From Deltaproteobacteria bacterium (lineage in GTDB: Bacteria > Myxococcota > XYA12-FULL-58-9 > JABJBS01), in contig JABJBS010000232.1 of the NCBI GenBank assembly GCA_018668695.1, positions 1 to 56,927 of the forward strand: 56,927 nt of DNA, in the 5' to 3' direction. Positions 35,391-45,118 of this stretch are shown here, piece by piece. The notes beneath the pieces were generated by a model that saw only the letters and a list, made by a program, of their open reading frames with translations, made no database searches and had not been told where the DNA came from. The first letter of the stretch is position 1, and each line of letters starts with the position of its first letter. The position numbers were made by a program, and so were the translations under genes.

Positions 35391-36923
35391 TTACTCAGTG
35401 CTCTTCGCAGTCAATTGATTCGCCGACTGGCTCGCGTCCGGCAAAACACAGTGTATTTTTTCTTCCGGCATCCACCAAATCAAAGGGAAAAATACCCAAG
35501 GCATAAAAGCAGGACTGCTCTCAACAAGCTTCACGTTTTCCTCAGTCGGAAAATAGCGAAGAGTTGAAAATGGAGTCAGTAGCATTTTTGCCGACCGGTA
35601 ACTTTTCTTGGTCCTTAGACGCCGGCCAATTGTTTCACAGTACGGATACATATCTGTAGGGTAAACGGCATCCGTATTAATCATAGGATACTTGCGTTTT
35701 TGGCTTGCTCGGTCGCGTTCCCAATCTGCGAGAGTGGGCCTAGATATTTTACCCATTATGATATCGCAAATCCACCGTGCCTGCAGCTCACATATTGTGG
35801 GAATATTACCAATAACAGGCCGTGCAAAACCTCCCAGAAAAACAGACGGGTCGGATTTATGAACGACTGCATATACGAAATCAGCAACTTTGATATCATC
35901 ACCTAAGTAATCCATATCCGACAAATAGCCGATGCCATTCACCAAATAGTCAGGTCGTATTTCGGTGGTCTCATCTCGAGCAATGCGCTTGAGAGTTACG
36001 CTGGAGTCCGTGTAATCAATGACTGGCCCCCAAACTTCTACGTTATGCGGGTTCTTTAAAAAGTCGTCATTCTTGGTATGAAAAACATTGTAGAGTTCGT
36101 CTTTTGCATTACTCAAAAGCTCGAGTTCAATCTCGCGCCTCTTCTTCTCATCTGTGGTGTGCCAAATCTTTTCTTCTGGAATCGTCAGCTTTTGAATATT
36201 GGTGTAGAATGTCTTTACGAAGCGAACAAACTTGCCACCAATAAAGTTTCGCCAAGTTTCTTTTATTCTTAGCAGTAACTCATTTCGCATATAATCGGAT
36301 GGCACACCTCGAATTGGATGCATGCGAGGCGACAGACGAATCCCCGATTTTAGCGAAAAAACAATCTTGTTGTCTTTGGAATAGCGCGCCGCCACATCAA
36401 CCGCGGACTCTCCTCCTCCCACAATCAAAATGGTCTTACCTTCAAGCGCTTCAGTCTTAGACTCCAGCTCAGTAAAGTTCGCCATATAATCCATTTGTCT
36501 CTTCGGTCGGTTAGCCAACCCCGAACAGAGAATGAGGTAATTGTAATCTTGAGCCTCGCCATCATTCACCGCGACCGACCAACCATTATCGGTACGAACG
36601 CATCGCGTGACTTCCGAATTCAAATTGATACGGTCACCGATACCCAACTCCTCCACAAAGGTCGTAAGGTATTCGCCATATTCTTGGCCATGAAAGAAAC
36701 CGTCATCAGTAGTGAACTTAACAAATGTCGCAAACTGAGTAGCGAACTTAGTACTTGTCGAGGTGAATTCGCTATCCTGCCAAGCCCAAGCGCCACCGAA
36801 ACGGCCGGACTTCTCATAAAGCACCACATCCCACTCGGACATATCCAAATCACGAACAAATGTAGCAAGATTTATCAAACCTGCAGGACCTGCGCCTATG
36901 ATGCATATTCGTTTTTTCGACAT
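35391..36923 (-). CDS. Flavin-containing monooxygenase family protein
   Basis: A 510-residue flavoprotein. CIIGAGPAGLINLATFV is the FAD-binding GxGxxG and ILIVGGGESAVDVAARY the NADPH-binding one; GRFGGAWAWQDS is the usual post-FAD segment. The FMO/BVMO fingerprint FxGxxxHxxx(Y/W) is not intact (the region reads CSGLANRPKRQMDYM), so the subgroup is uncertain. It lacks a convincing ribosome site. It is followed by the TauE-type transporter, which makes a sulfur-compound role conceivable. Confidence 0.85.
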   Translation of the reverse strand: MSKKRICIIGAGPAGLINLATFVRDLDMSEWDVVLYEKSGRFGGAWAWQDSEFTSTSTKFATQFATFVKFTTDDGFFHGQEYGEYLTTFVEELGIGDRINLNSEVTRCVRTDNGWSVAVNDGEAQDYNYLILCSGLANRPKRQMDYMANFTELESKTEALEGKTILIVGGGESAVDVAARYSKDNKIVFSLKSGIRLSPRMHPIRGVPSDYMRNELLLRIKETWRNFIGGKFVRFVKTFYTNIQKLTIPEEKIWHTTDEKKRREIELELLSNAKDELYNVFHTKNDDFLKNPHNVEVWGPVIDYTDSSVTLKRIARDETTEIRPDYLVNGIGYLSDMDYLGDDIKVADFVYAVVHKSDPSVFLGGFARPVIGNIPTICELQARWICDIIMGKISRPTLADWERDRASQKRKYPMINTDAVYPTDMYPYCETIGRRLRTKKSYRSAKMLLTPFSTLRYFPTEENVKLVESSPAFMPWVFFPLIWWMPEEKIHCVLPDASQSANQLTAKSTE

Positions 36924-37141
36924 AATAATATAAAGCTAGCTTACATTGCCGGGGCGGTTCAACTTCCCCATGATTCTATCAATATCTAGAATGCTTCCAT
37001 CTACCCGGCTTGGTCAATATTCCCTAACGATAATCGTAGAAACTGTCCTCTAAGAGTTCAAATCGACATCGAAAACAGTCAATATTTTAGTAGGTTAATA
37101 GAGATGTTAACCACCAATAAGACGGGTTGTACCCATCTGGT

Positions 37142-38068
37142 TCAGCTCTTGGCGATGATGTCCTTCAGGGTCTGGCCGAGAAACGCAGGCGACTTTTGGC
37201 AAAGCATCGGATCATCCACCATGGCATCAAGCAACGTCTTCAGGTTTTCTCCGGTCACAGGCTCTGAATCCTCTAACGTCCGCGCCACCGCATCGCGGAG
37301 AAATCGTATCTGGGCAAATTGCCGAAAGGGCACATATTCATCGAACACACTCAACGGGCGCGATAACTCCTCCACCAAACCTGACTCTTCTTGCTTTACG
37401 TAGTACCGATTGAGCCCATCGAAGACGGCAAAAACATATCCAGCCTTGAGTATAATCTGCTCCCACAACTGGTACTCCCCTATTGTCGACCGGGGGTGGG
37501 TTGATTCGATGACCAGTACCGTCGGGCGAAATTTCCCCCAGTCATTTCCAGACAACACTTCTTTTTCGTGGCCTTCTACATCCACTTTTAAAAAATCGAT
37601 TCTGGATATGTTTTGCTCAGTCAGGACGGTCGCAAGTGTTTTCACTTCAATGGGTCGCTCTTCAAGAACTCCACCTGATTGGCGTATCTCAGCCGCTACC
37701 GTTGGGTTCATCGTGGAAAGAGGCAAATGCTTTCGACACTCATAGAAGGTTTCGTGTCCGTCTTCACTTGAAATGGCCGTGTTTAGATTGATATCACGGG
37801 GGCGCACACTTTGGAGACGCTCAAACATAGCACGCGTGGGCTCCAGGTTGATGCCTGTCCAACCGCGCTCGTAGAACGCATAGGTGACTGAATCAATAAT
37901 CGGATGGCAAGCACCAACGTCGACATAAATTCCTGATGTGTCTTTAAGAACTCGACTTAAGAGAACATCTTCTGAGTTTTGTGCGTAAGATAACACGGCA
38001 CCCTCTACTTGGCTCATCGACCAGTCAGCTCCGGGGCGTTCATACGATCCCGTCGGTTGCATTGGCAT
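37142..38068 (-). CDS. FkbM-family methyltransferase
   Basis: A 308-residue SAM-dependent methyltransferase. SYAQNSEDVLLSRVLKDTSGIYVDVGACHPIIDSVTYAFYERGWTGINLEPT is the classic FkbM motif I region, followed by FLKVDVEGHEKEVLSG and IESTHPRS. FkbM proteins O-methylate sugars or polyketides, and often act on surface glycans or lipids. The start is not firm (Met1 or Met18). It is divergent from the DUF374 acyltransferase. Confidence 0.9.
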   Translation of the reverse strand: MPMQPTGSYERPGADWSMSQVEGAVLSYAQNSEDVLLSRVLKDTSGIYVDVGACHPIIDSVTYAFYERGWTGINLEPTRAMFERLQSVRPRDINLNTAISSEDGHETFYECRKHLPLSTMNPTVAAEIRQSGGVLEERPIEVKTLATVLTEQNISRIDFLKVDVEGHEKEVLSGNDWGKFRPTVLVIESTHPRSTIGEYQLWEQIILKAGYVFAVFDGLNRYYVKQEESGLVEELSRPLSVFDEYVPFRQFAQIRFLRDAVARTLEDSEPVTGENLKTLLDAMVDDPMLCQKSPAFLGQTLKDIIAKS

Positions 38069-38253
38069 AGACGTATTATCTAGCCGTCCTCCCTATACGA
38101 TATATTTTTTTCAGGGTCGCCACTAGCTTGAAAGGTAGAAAAGTAGTTCATAAATCAGCCGGTCGTTAGGGCTGGCTTTCCTTGCCTTTCCCTTGTGACA
38201 GGTGTGGGAGAGCGATATGCAGAGCTAAGGTTGCAGAACAGGAGAGCTGAGCC

Positions 38254-38943
38254 GTGTCTACGAAATTATTGTGTTACATATTCTATGGGCTGGCCCGGCT
38301 ATTCAAGCTGACCTACCGATTTCGTTACGCCGGCGTTTCCAATCTTGAAGCCGCAAAGGCGCACCGAGATGAAGGAAGCTACTGCCTAGCCTCTTGGCAT
38401 GAGCACGCTCTGTCCGGAGTTTTAGGCCAAGCGGGCATGAAGTACTGTTTTTTAATCAGTCAGTCTAAGGATGGCGAATTCGTCGATTTTATATGCCGAC
38501 GCCTTGGGTACGAAACCGTAAGAGGTAGCTCCAGCAAAGGCGGCAAAGAAGCTCGGCTGGCCCTAGAGGACTCCATAAACCGCGGCGTCGCGACTGCCTT
38601 TACAGTAGACGGCCCACGAGGACCCCGGAAGCAATGCAAGCCTGGTGTTTTGAAAACAGCGATGGAAACCAAAACTGCGATTTTACCGGTCGCGGCCGTC
38701 GCAGACCGTTATTGGGTCATCTCGAAAAGTTGGGATAAGACCAAAATCCCCAAACCGTTCGCAAAGATTGTTTATCAGTTTGGAAGCTTGATTGAAGTTC
38801 CTTCCAACCTAGAAGGCGAAGCGTTCGATACGATGATCGAGACCATTAACCGCCATTTAAATGACACCGAGTCGGAGGCTACCGCCAACTTGGCTCATTG
38901 GTCTAAGAGCACCAAACGTTTGCCTAAGAGCGTCTTCAGCTAA
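38254..38943 (+). CDS. DUF374 lysophospholipid acyltransferase-like protein
   Basis: A 229-residue LPLAT-superfamily protein. ASWHEHALSGVLGQAG holds the HxxxxD/E-like box (H-E-H), and RGSSSKGGKEARLALEDSINRGVATAFTVDGPRGPRKQCKPGVLKTAMETKTAILPV is the DUF374 core, with VDGPRGPR the glycerolipid-binding loop. The family is related to lipid A acyltransferases. GGAGA about eight bases before the GTG start supports it. An envelope lipid role is likely. Confidence 0.88.
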   Translation: MSTKLLCYIFYGLARLFKLTYRFRYAGVSNLEAAKAHRDEGSYCLASWHEHALSGVLGQAGMKYCFLISQSKDGEFVDFICRRLGYETVRGSSSKGGKEARLALEDSINRGVATAFTVDGPRGPRKQCKPGVLKTAMETKTAILPVAAVADRYWVISKSWDKTKIPKPFAKIVYQFGSLIEVPSNLEGEAFDTMIETINRHLNDTESEATANLAHWSKSTKRLPKSVFS

Positions 38944-39236
38944 ATCATCTACTGCCTCTGCCTTCATACCAACGGGCCAAGAGCACCACGCTCAGCCAAA
39001 ACAACAGTCTCAACATCATCATATAGTAACTCAAGTTACCTACAGCCTTGAACTTAACCGCTTTGGTATGACCGCTTAACGGTTGCCAGTCCCAAAAAAG
39101 AAATCAACTCACTATTTCGGATGAACGTTTTTGAGAAAGTTGTGAGCGACTTTCCAAACCAACTTTTTAGGGTTGTGAGATCTCTGCAGGTCGAAGAGGG
39201 GAAAGTATCCGCAATACCCGAATAAAGGATAAAAAT

Positions 39237-42200
39237 ATGAGAATCTTCAAAGCTACGACCGCTATGCTTGCGCTCCTCCTCTTATCTGCCTGTCAGGCCC
39301 CCATCAATGAGCAAGAGCGACTGAGTCAAAATGGTGTCGCGAATGTGACAAACGCGTTACACCAACAACTCAAAGCCCTCCTAGGCTTCGCACAACCTGC
39401 ACAGGAGGAATACCTGAGCATCGAGCAAATCATTCAAGAGCCCACGACCTCCGATGATATCCAGGACTCGGTTCAAGCTCCCAGTATCGAATTGAATAAG
39501 AACGGCTTTAAACTAAATGGTAAGTACACGCTTTTACGTGGGGGTTCTCTGCAATGGTTTAAAATTCCTGAAACAGAGTGGCAGGATAGATTACAACGAT
39601 TTAAGGCATCCGGTTTTAATACCATCGACCTCTATGTTGCGTGGAACCTTCATGAACCGCGTCCCGGCGAGTTTGATTTCGAGACTTACAACCTCCCTAA
39701 ATTCTTAGACATAGCTCACGCATTGGGGCTGTATATTTATCTTCGTCCGGGTCCCTACTTCACCAACGAATGGAATGGCGGCGGTGTTCCATCTTGGTTG
39801 ATTCCACACACGACCAAGGACTCACTTGAAGAAGATGGTCTCTATAACCTACGAACTGCAGATCCGGACTATCTTGCGGTATCTGCACGATACTTAAACG
39901 CACTGAATCAAGTGGTCTCACCCTACTTCATCGAAAATGGCGGCCCAATCATTCTTTACTCTGTGGAAAATGAATACGACTGGTTCGAAACCATCTTCGA
40001 AGGTGAAAAAGCCTTCACGCTTGATGGAAAACCCGAACGTCCATCAGAGCAGGCTCTGAACACCGGAGAATACCTGGGTGAGCTTCGAGATATCGTACGG
40101 CAGAGCACCGAGACACTTCCGATTACAACGTGTCCGGGCAAGCCAGAAGTTAGCGGCATGGGGGATGTTGAAGGCGTGGTTCCTATGCCCAACATTTACT
40201 GCAGCGATTACCTTGAGAAACGGGCCATGGATATCGTTACCTCCATGCACGACCCCGAACAATTCGGCGGTGCCTATGTCGATTACCCCAGTGCAACCAC
40301 CGAAACCAATCGCCAACCAGCTATGATGAAACGTCTCGTTATGGGAGGCCTGGATGGGTATTTTGGTTTCAATATTTTTGGTTCGCACCAAGAGGGACGA
40401 AATAACTCTGTTGTAGCTCAAGTTAACGGACCTGATACTCGATGCTACGGAAACTCTCCCGCCGCATTGGGTGCCTTTCAACCCGAAACGATATTTGACT
40501 TCACCATAGACAACCTACTTGCAGGGTTTGTAAGTCCAGTCGTCGGCTACTTTCATAATGTTATTGATTACGGTGGTATCGTCTCCCCTTCCGGTGTGAT
40601 GCGCCCTCAGTTCTATCAATTTAGAAGAGCCAATTTGTTTTTCGACGACTTCCAAGAAACCATTGGCGGGCAAGAGTACCCAAACCGAAGTGGTGGCTGG
40701 TGGTGGTCGTATGAAGACGACCGAGTCACCATAGACCACGGACACATCGGTGCGGCCGAAGGATGGTCGAGATACCACTATTGGTACGAGGGAACTCGCG
40801 GTGAGAAAATCTTAAGTGTATTGAATGAGTCTCATGTTGATCAGGTGCTATCACCCGAGAGCATCTATTTTGACGGTGAGACTCTCCCACTCTACACCGA
40901 ACTTACCGTCCCAGCAGAGCAATTCCCGCAAGGAGAACTCGGTGACCTTGAAACCGATTACGCCATGTTGCTGGTGGCGAACCTTGAACTCAATAGCTCT
41001 CTAAACATGGCCTACAGCACGAGCGAAGTGTTGATGCACCGCAGCCTCGATGACGAAAAACTATTGATTCTATACGGCAAGGAAAACACCCAAGGTGAGT
41101 TGGTGCTCGAAAAATTAGCGGGAGATGTAAACTTCACACTACCCGAGGGCGTGGAACTCGTCGACTCTAACGATAACCGCTATGCTTTCGTATACGAACA
41201 CAGCGGCCTCAAGAGCATGCTCGTAGAAACCACCGGAGAACAAGACCTTCGTATCGTTATCCTAACAACGGATCTCGCCGGCAGAACCTGGCATCACCAA
41301 GACAGCAATGGGGCCGGGCTCACCATCGGACTTGACTACGTTGTCTACCAACGCGGTGACGATGGCGCATTGGCCCTCGAATACGAACAGGAGCAAATTT
41401 TTGCCGAGTACTATATTTGGATCCAAGACGATTCTACAGATGGATTTCAACGATTCACTATCAGCCGGGATATTCAATTTGCCTCATTACCGGATATCTC
41501 AGCTGGGACAATCTCAGCCATAAATGCCCTAGAGCAAGGCTTGGTCAACTCGGCGACACGGTCAATTGGCGACAGCCCGCAACCATTAGAAGAACTCGAT
41601 TTCTTCAAAGGGCACTACTTGTATGAAGCTGATGTTTACCTGGACCATGTTCCTTTCTTCTTTTGGGACGAGCGTTCATTTTATGTTCAGCATGCCAGTG
41701 ATATCGTCGGCATCTATGTAAATGGTCACTACATTACGACCGTAGTCCCCATGGGAACTGAAATTCATAACGATTCCTGGGTCGCAAATTACGTCTTTGA
41801 GGATGTGGTTCCCTACCTCCATGAAGGCTTAAACCAGATCGCGTTTAAAGTTGAGATTTGGGGACATGGAAGCTTTATGTGGGCACGAGGAAAGCTGAGC
41901 AACACCCACCTCGCGGCACCGGCGCTAGGATACGACGGGTTTAAAGGTTTATACGGAGAAGCCACCTTAGCCGGCGCTCCCCTCGAGAATTGGCGTGTGA
42001 CGCCTCTGTGGACAGATGACTATATTCTCGGAGCTGAGCTGGAAGAAGTTCAAACCGAGTTTCCTTACACCTTCGGTTCAGGTGAGTCAGCACGTTACAC
42101 CACCCACTTTGCAACTGAAGAGATTCCAAACCGCGCTGATTTTCACGCGCCCATGGTAATAGAAATCAAAGGAAAGAGCAGCAAGGGAACTATTTTCTTA

Positions 42201-42518
42201 AATGGTCGCTTGATTGGTCGCTGGCTAAGCGACAACGACTGGCTCGCTCAAGGTTCCTGGGTGCGTGGTCGCCGCGATATGTGGATGACAATCAGCCCAG
42301 ACCATTTCCCAATTGCACCAGGTACTCTTTATGACGATGGACGGGCCAATCAATTGGTCGTCTTGTTTGAAGATGTATCGGATGCAGATTCAAACCGTCC
42401 TGGTTATATTGACTCTGTTCGTCTCACCTACAGCGAAGAAGACTTCATCAATGTCGATGGGACCACTGAACCACTTGTCCATACTTGGGAAAAAGGCTCT
42501 ATTCTCATCAATCCTTAG
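39237..42518 (+). CDS. GH35 beta-galactosidase-like lipoprotein
   Basis: A 1093-residue lipoprotein (LLLLSAC, Cys19) of glycoside hydrolase family 35. AAGGA seven bases before the ATG fixes the start. The TIM barrel begins with GKYTLLRGGSLQWFKIPETEWQDRLQRFKASGFNTIDLYVAWNLHEP and has LRPGPYFTNEWNGGGVPSWL and SVENEYDW (acid/base Glu246). The nucleophile is less clear; Glu341 (PEQFGGAYVDYP) fits by spacing. The C-terminal half has two jelly-roll domains. Family members cleave terminal beta-galactosides. Its lipid anchor suggests action on external galactans at the cell surface. Confidence 0.85.
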   Translation: MRIFKATTAMLALLLLSACQAPINEQERLSQNGVANVTNALHQQLKALLGFAQPAQEEYLSIEQIIQEPTTSDDIQDSVQAPSIELNKNGFKLNGKYTLLRGGSLQWFKIPETEWQDRLQRFKASGFNTIDLYVAWNLHEPRPGEFDFETYNLPKFLDIAHALGLYIYLRPGPYFTNEWNGGGVPSWLIPHTTKDSLEEDGLYNLRTADPDYLAVSARYLNALNQVVSPYFIENGGPIILYSVENEYDWFETIFEGEKAFTLDGKPERPSEQALNTGEYLGELRDIVRQSTETLPITTCPGKPEVSGMGDVEGVVPMPNIYCSDYLEKRAMDIVTSMHDPEQFGGAYVDYPSATTETNRQPAMMKRLVMGGLDGYFGFNIFGSHQEGRNNSVVAQVNGPDTRCYGNSPAALGAFQPETIFDFTIDNLLAGFVSPVVGYFHNVIDYGGIVSPSGVMRPQFYQFRRANLFFDDFQETIGGQEYPNRSGGWWWSYEDDRVTIDHGHIGAAEGWSRYHYWYEGTRGEKILSVLNESHVDQVLSPESIYFDGETLPLYTELTVPAEQFPQGELGDLETDYAMLLVANLELNSSLNMAYSTSEVLMHRSLDDEKLLILYGKENTQGELVLEKLAGDVNFTLPEGVELVDSNDNRYAFVYEHSGLKSMLVETTGEQDLRIVILTTDLAGRTWHHQDSNGAGLTIGLDYVVYQRGDDGALALEYEQEQIFAEYYIWIQDDSTDGFQRFTISRDIQFASLPDISAGTISAINALEQGLVNSATRSIGDSPQPLEELDFFKGHYLYEADVYLDHVPFFFWDERSFYVQHASDIVGIYVNGHYITTVVPMGTEIHNDSWVANYVFEDVVPYLHEGLNQIAFKVEIWGHGSFMWARGKLSNTHLAAPALGYDGFKGLYGEATLAGAPLENWRVTPLWTDDYILGAELEEVQTEFPYTFGSGESARYTTHFATEEIPNRADFHAPMVIEIKGKSSKGTIFLNGRLIGRWLSDNDWLAQGSWVRGRRDMWMTISPDHFPIAPGTLYDDGRANQLVVLFEDVSDADSNRPGYIDSVRLTYSEEDFINVDGTTEPLVHTWEKGSILINP

Positions 42519-42535
42519 AGTTGAAAGATCTTCGG

Positions 42536-42567
42536 GCTGCACAGACTCAAGAGCGGGCCTGTGCGGC
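42536..42567. terminator. Hairpin between convergent genes
   Basis: GCTGCACAG (42536-42544) pairs with CTGTGCGGC (42559-42567) over nine base pairs, one G-U, around a 14-base loop. It is 18 bases past the GH35 stop and faces the START gene end. Only a short TTC follows. Confidence 0.4.
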
Positions 42568-42601
42568 TTCAATGCCTTCTAAGAGATTTCTCGGCCCCAG
42601 C

Positions 42602-43417
42602 TCACTTAGGCCCCGGGAATTTGGCCTCACTTTGGTAGGCCTTCAGTAAAGTTTGAAGTTTCTCGTCACTACCCGGCTCTCTATCGAGCGCGTGATGCCC
42701 TTCAGGAACCAACTTACTGAAGTCGTAGAGATGCTTCACTAAGAAACGGCTTCTTGCATAGGCTTTCTTGTCAAGCACTTGACTTCTCATATTGCGAATC
42801 GTTGTTAAAGGTAACTTCCTGCTTCCAAGATTCACAAGCCAGGCAGGTAAGAGTCCGCCAGGATCTGCATTTACTTCGTAGGTAATCCGGGTACTCCCAT
42901 CGGCTAAGGAATCCAAGATCCAACCACCCTTTACAGCGTTGGTCCGCACAGCGTCGTCCATTGGCGGGAACCTGCTGTCGTCAACCTTCTCAAAGTTTGC
43001 CAAGATACGATTTTTGTCATTTTCAAACGTTACGCGGGTTTCTAAAACGGAGTCACGGTCACTGATGAAGACGAATGGAGCTCCGGTTCTAGTGTAAACA
43101 ACAAGGTTACCCAACCCCTTGTATTCTAAAAGCTGATAATCCAGGCAGTTTGATAATAGGCGTGTCTTATTTTTAATATCGAAAATTACAGCATACACAT
43201 CAAAAATGTCTGCTTTTACGATACCAATGCCGCGAAAGCTTACGAAGCTCGTTCCGGGCACTTCGCGCTGGAAGACTTTGATTCCCTCTTGATCCGCAAT
43301 CTCGCGCCACTGACTCATAGACTCGGTGGCTTGTGCCTCATACCCGTTAACCGCAAAGACGGGAAAGGCAATGCCAATCTGAAGCATCAGGATTATAGAA
43401 CGATGAAACAACGACAT
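42602..43417 (-). CDS. Exported START-domain protein
   Basis: A 271-residue protein with a signal peptide at 43417 (SLFHRSIILMLQIGIAFPVFA). The mature part is a START-type lipid-binding domain: WREIADQEGIKVFQREVPGTSFVSFRGIGIVKADIFDVYAVIFDIKNKTRLLSNCLDYQLLEY, ISDRDSVLETRVTF, GWILDSLADGSTRITYEVNADPGG and a long final helix. START domains carry lipids or sterols. The longer frame to 43507 lacks family similarity, so the shorter start is used. It lies downstream of ilvE by 128 bases. Confidence 0.85.
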   Translation of the reverse strand: MSLFHRSIILMLQIGIAFPVFAVNGYEAQATESMSQWREIADQEGIKVFQREVPGTSFVSFRGIGIVKADIFDVYAVIFDIKNKTRLLSNCLDYQLLEYKGLGNLVVYTRTGAPFVFISDRDSVLETRVTFENDKNRILANFEKVDDSRFPPMDDAVRTNAVKGGWILDSLADGSTRITYEVNADPGGLLPAWLVNLGSRKLPLTTIRNMRSQVLDKKAYARSRFLVKHLYDFSKLVPEGHHALDREPGSDEKLQTLLKAYQSEAKFPGPK

Positions 43418-43545
43418 GCACGCCCCCACATTAAAGGATGAGGTATTATAAGCACCTATGTCGAAGAAAAACCAAAGGTAATCCTTTGGATGTGCTCGGC
43501 GGAGCAATTAGACGCTGTGTAGCTGTCTGGCATTGAATCGTAAGA

Positions 43546-44595
43546 CTAGATTTCGACTTCTACCGTCCAACCAAATGAATCTTCTCGCTCACCCTTTTGG
43601 ATTTGGGTGAGAGAGTTATAGAGCTTTTGCATGACAGGGCCCACGCCATCGCGGCTATTCTTCATGTGCATCCACTCATTGTTGTGCAAAATCGATTGAA
43701 CAGGAGAAATAACCGCGGCCGTACCACAAGCACCCATTTCTTCGAAGCCACTAAACTCATTCATGAAATGTATGGGTCGTTCCTCGGTTTCCATGCCCAA
43801 CTCATCTTTAGCAATCTGCATCACTGAGCGCCGAGTTATACTTGGCAGGATAGCTGCTGACTTAGGCGTAATGAGCCGGTTACCGCTTAGGGAGACGACG
43901 ATATTGGCTGAGCCCGCTTCCTCGAGGTAGGTCCGCGTGGCTGCATCAAGATACAGTGCTTCGTTCGCGCCCAGCTCTTTAGCAATATTGGTTGCTACGA
44001 AGCCGCCGGCATAGTTGCCGCCAACCTTTACGTGTCCGGTGCCACTGGGCGCCGCGCGGTCATAATCCGTAACCGCCAACTTAATCAGCGATAGCCCTGT
44101 ACCTTTGTAGTAAGGGCCTACCGGCGATACGAAAACGCGGAATTCATACTCTGGTGCTGGGCGTAGACCCAGGTTTTCACCGGTGCCGAGAAGTAATGGA
44201 CGAATGTAAAGAGCAGCACCTGAACCATAGGGAGGAATGAAGTTATAGTTGGCCCGTACAGCTTCTTTAATTCCGCGGATGAAAAGCTCCTCAGGAACTT
44301 CAACCATCGACAGTCGCTCGCAGGACTGTCGTAATCGTTCTGCATTTAAATCGGGACGAAACAAAAGCACGTGTCCATCTTTCGCAGTCTGTGCCTTCAT
44401 ACCTTCAAAGCACTGTTGCCCGTAGTGCAGCGCAGGCGAACCTTCGTGAACCTCAACCATTTGATTGGTCGTCAATTCACCGTCTGACCACGAACCATTC
44501 TTATAAGTCGCGACAAAGCGATACTTCGTCGGCTTGTAATCAAAGCCAAGGTTTGGCCAATCGATATTCTCTTTGGTTAATTCAGGTGTTGTCAT
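43546..44595 (-). CDS. ilvE: Branched-chain amino-acid aminotransferase
   Basis: A 349-residue PLP-dependent class IV aminotransferase making valine, leucine and isoleucine. ALHYGQQCFEGMKAQTAKDGHVLLFRPDLNAERLRQSCERLSMVEVP, the Schiff-base Lys190 in GTGHVKVGGNYAGG, YLEEAGSANIVV and ITRRSVMQIAKDELGM are all present. The EEMGACGTAAVISPVQSI C-terminal part binds the phosphate. The match to the longer IlvE subfamily is clear. AGGAA before the ATG fixes the start. Confidence 0.93.
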   Translation of the reverse strand: MTTPELTKENIDWPNLGFDYKPTKYRFVATYKNGSWSDGELTTNQMVEVHEGSPALHYGQQCFEGMKAQTAKDGHVLLFRPDLNAERLRQSCERLSMVEVPEELFIRGIKEAVRANYNFIPPYGSGAALYIRPLLLGTGENLGLRPAPEYEFRVFVSPVGPYYKGTGLSLIKLAVTDYDRAAPSGTGHVKVGGNYAGGFVATNIAKELGANEALYLDAATRTYLEEAGSANIVVSLSGNRLITPKSAAILPSITRRSVMQIAKDELGMETEERPIHFMNEFSGFEEMGACGTAAVISPVQSILHNNEWMHMKNSRDGVGPVMQKLYNSLTQIQKGEREDSFGWTVEVEI

Positions 44596-45118
44596 CTGCT
44601 ACGTTCCTAACTCATTACTCGCAAAAAGCTGAAGTTAACCCTCTAAAAACAAGCGGGCTCTGTTCTCTTCGGGGCACCTTCTATGTGCTGCCGGACATGG
44701 TTGACAACGTATTTTCGAATAAAGTCGAGGTAAAGGCGATAGACGAATCACAAGCGTCATAAGAGACCGTTTTTAATAGAGAATTTATTAATTGGGAACG
44801 CTGCTTCGAGCGTAAAATGCCATGATGCAGTCAGTCATTCGCGCTCGGGAAACTTCTAAAGTTCAGAGTATGCGTGAACCAGCCGAACCAGCCGACAAAT
44901 CGAGAGTCCACTGAAAGCAAAAGACTCAGCCTCCAAGTCACGCCGCCTCGCTTCAATGTCAGCCCCACGGCCATAGGATGCGCATGTAGGCGGGCTATTC
45001 CCTGTTTGACACACTTGTTGAGCGAAAGTTGAGAATCTCAATCGGGTCATCTCCGCCCTTGTCTCGGTACACTGGGCGGCAGTACCATTATAGGAGTTCA
45101 TCACTGGGGGGTTAACAG
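44596..45118. other. Intergenic region upstream of ilvE and the cytochrome c/copper monooxygenase gene
   Basis: This 523-base region has no gene I can support. The small frame at 44856-45104 on the minus strand is Cys-bearing but reads as random sequence. It contains the TTGACA box and palindrome listed at 45006-45041. Confidence 0.5.
45006..45041 (+). promoter_or_regulatory. Possible promoter with operator palindrome
   Basis: A perfect TTGACA (45006-45011) is followed after 17 bases by the inverted repeat TTGAGA-A-TCTCAA (45029-45041), which would overlap the -10 position about 80 bases before the monooxygenase start. No good -10 box is seen, so the region might need an activator or be controlled by a repressor. 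Confidence 0.35.

Noticed and set aside
44856-45104. 82-residue minus-strand open frame in the gap upstream of the monooxygenase
   Set aside because: Composition looks random, there is no family resemblance, and it overlaps the probable promoter region.
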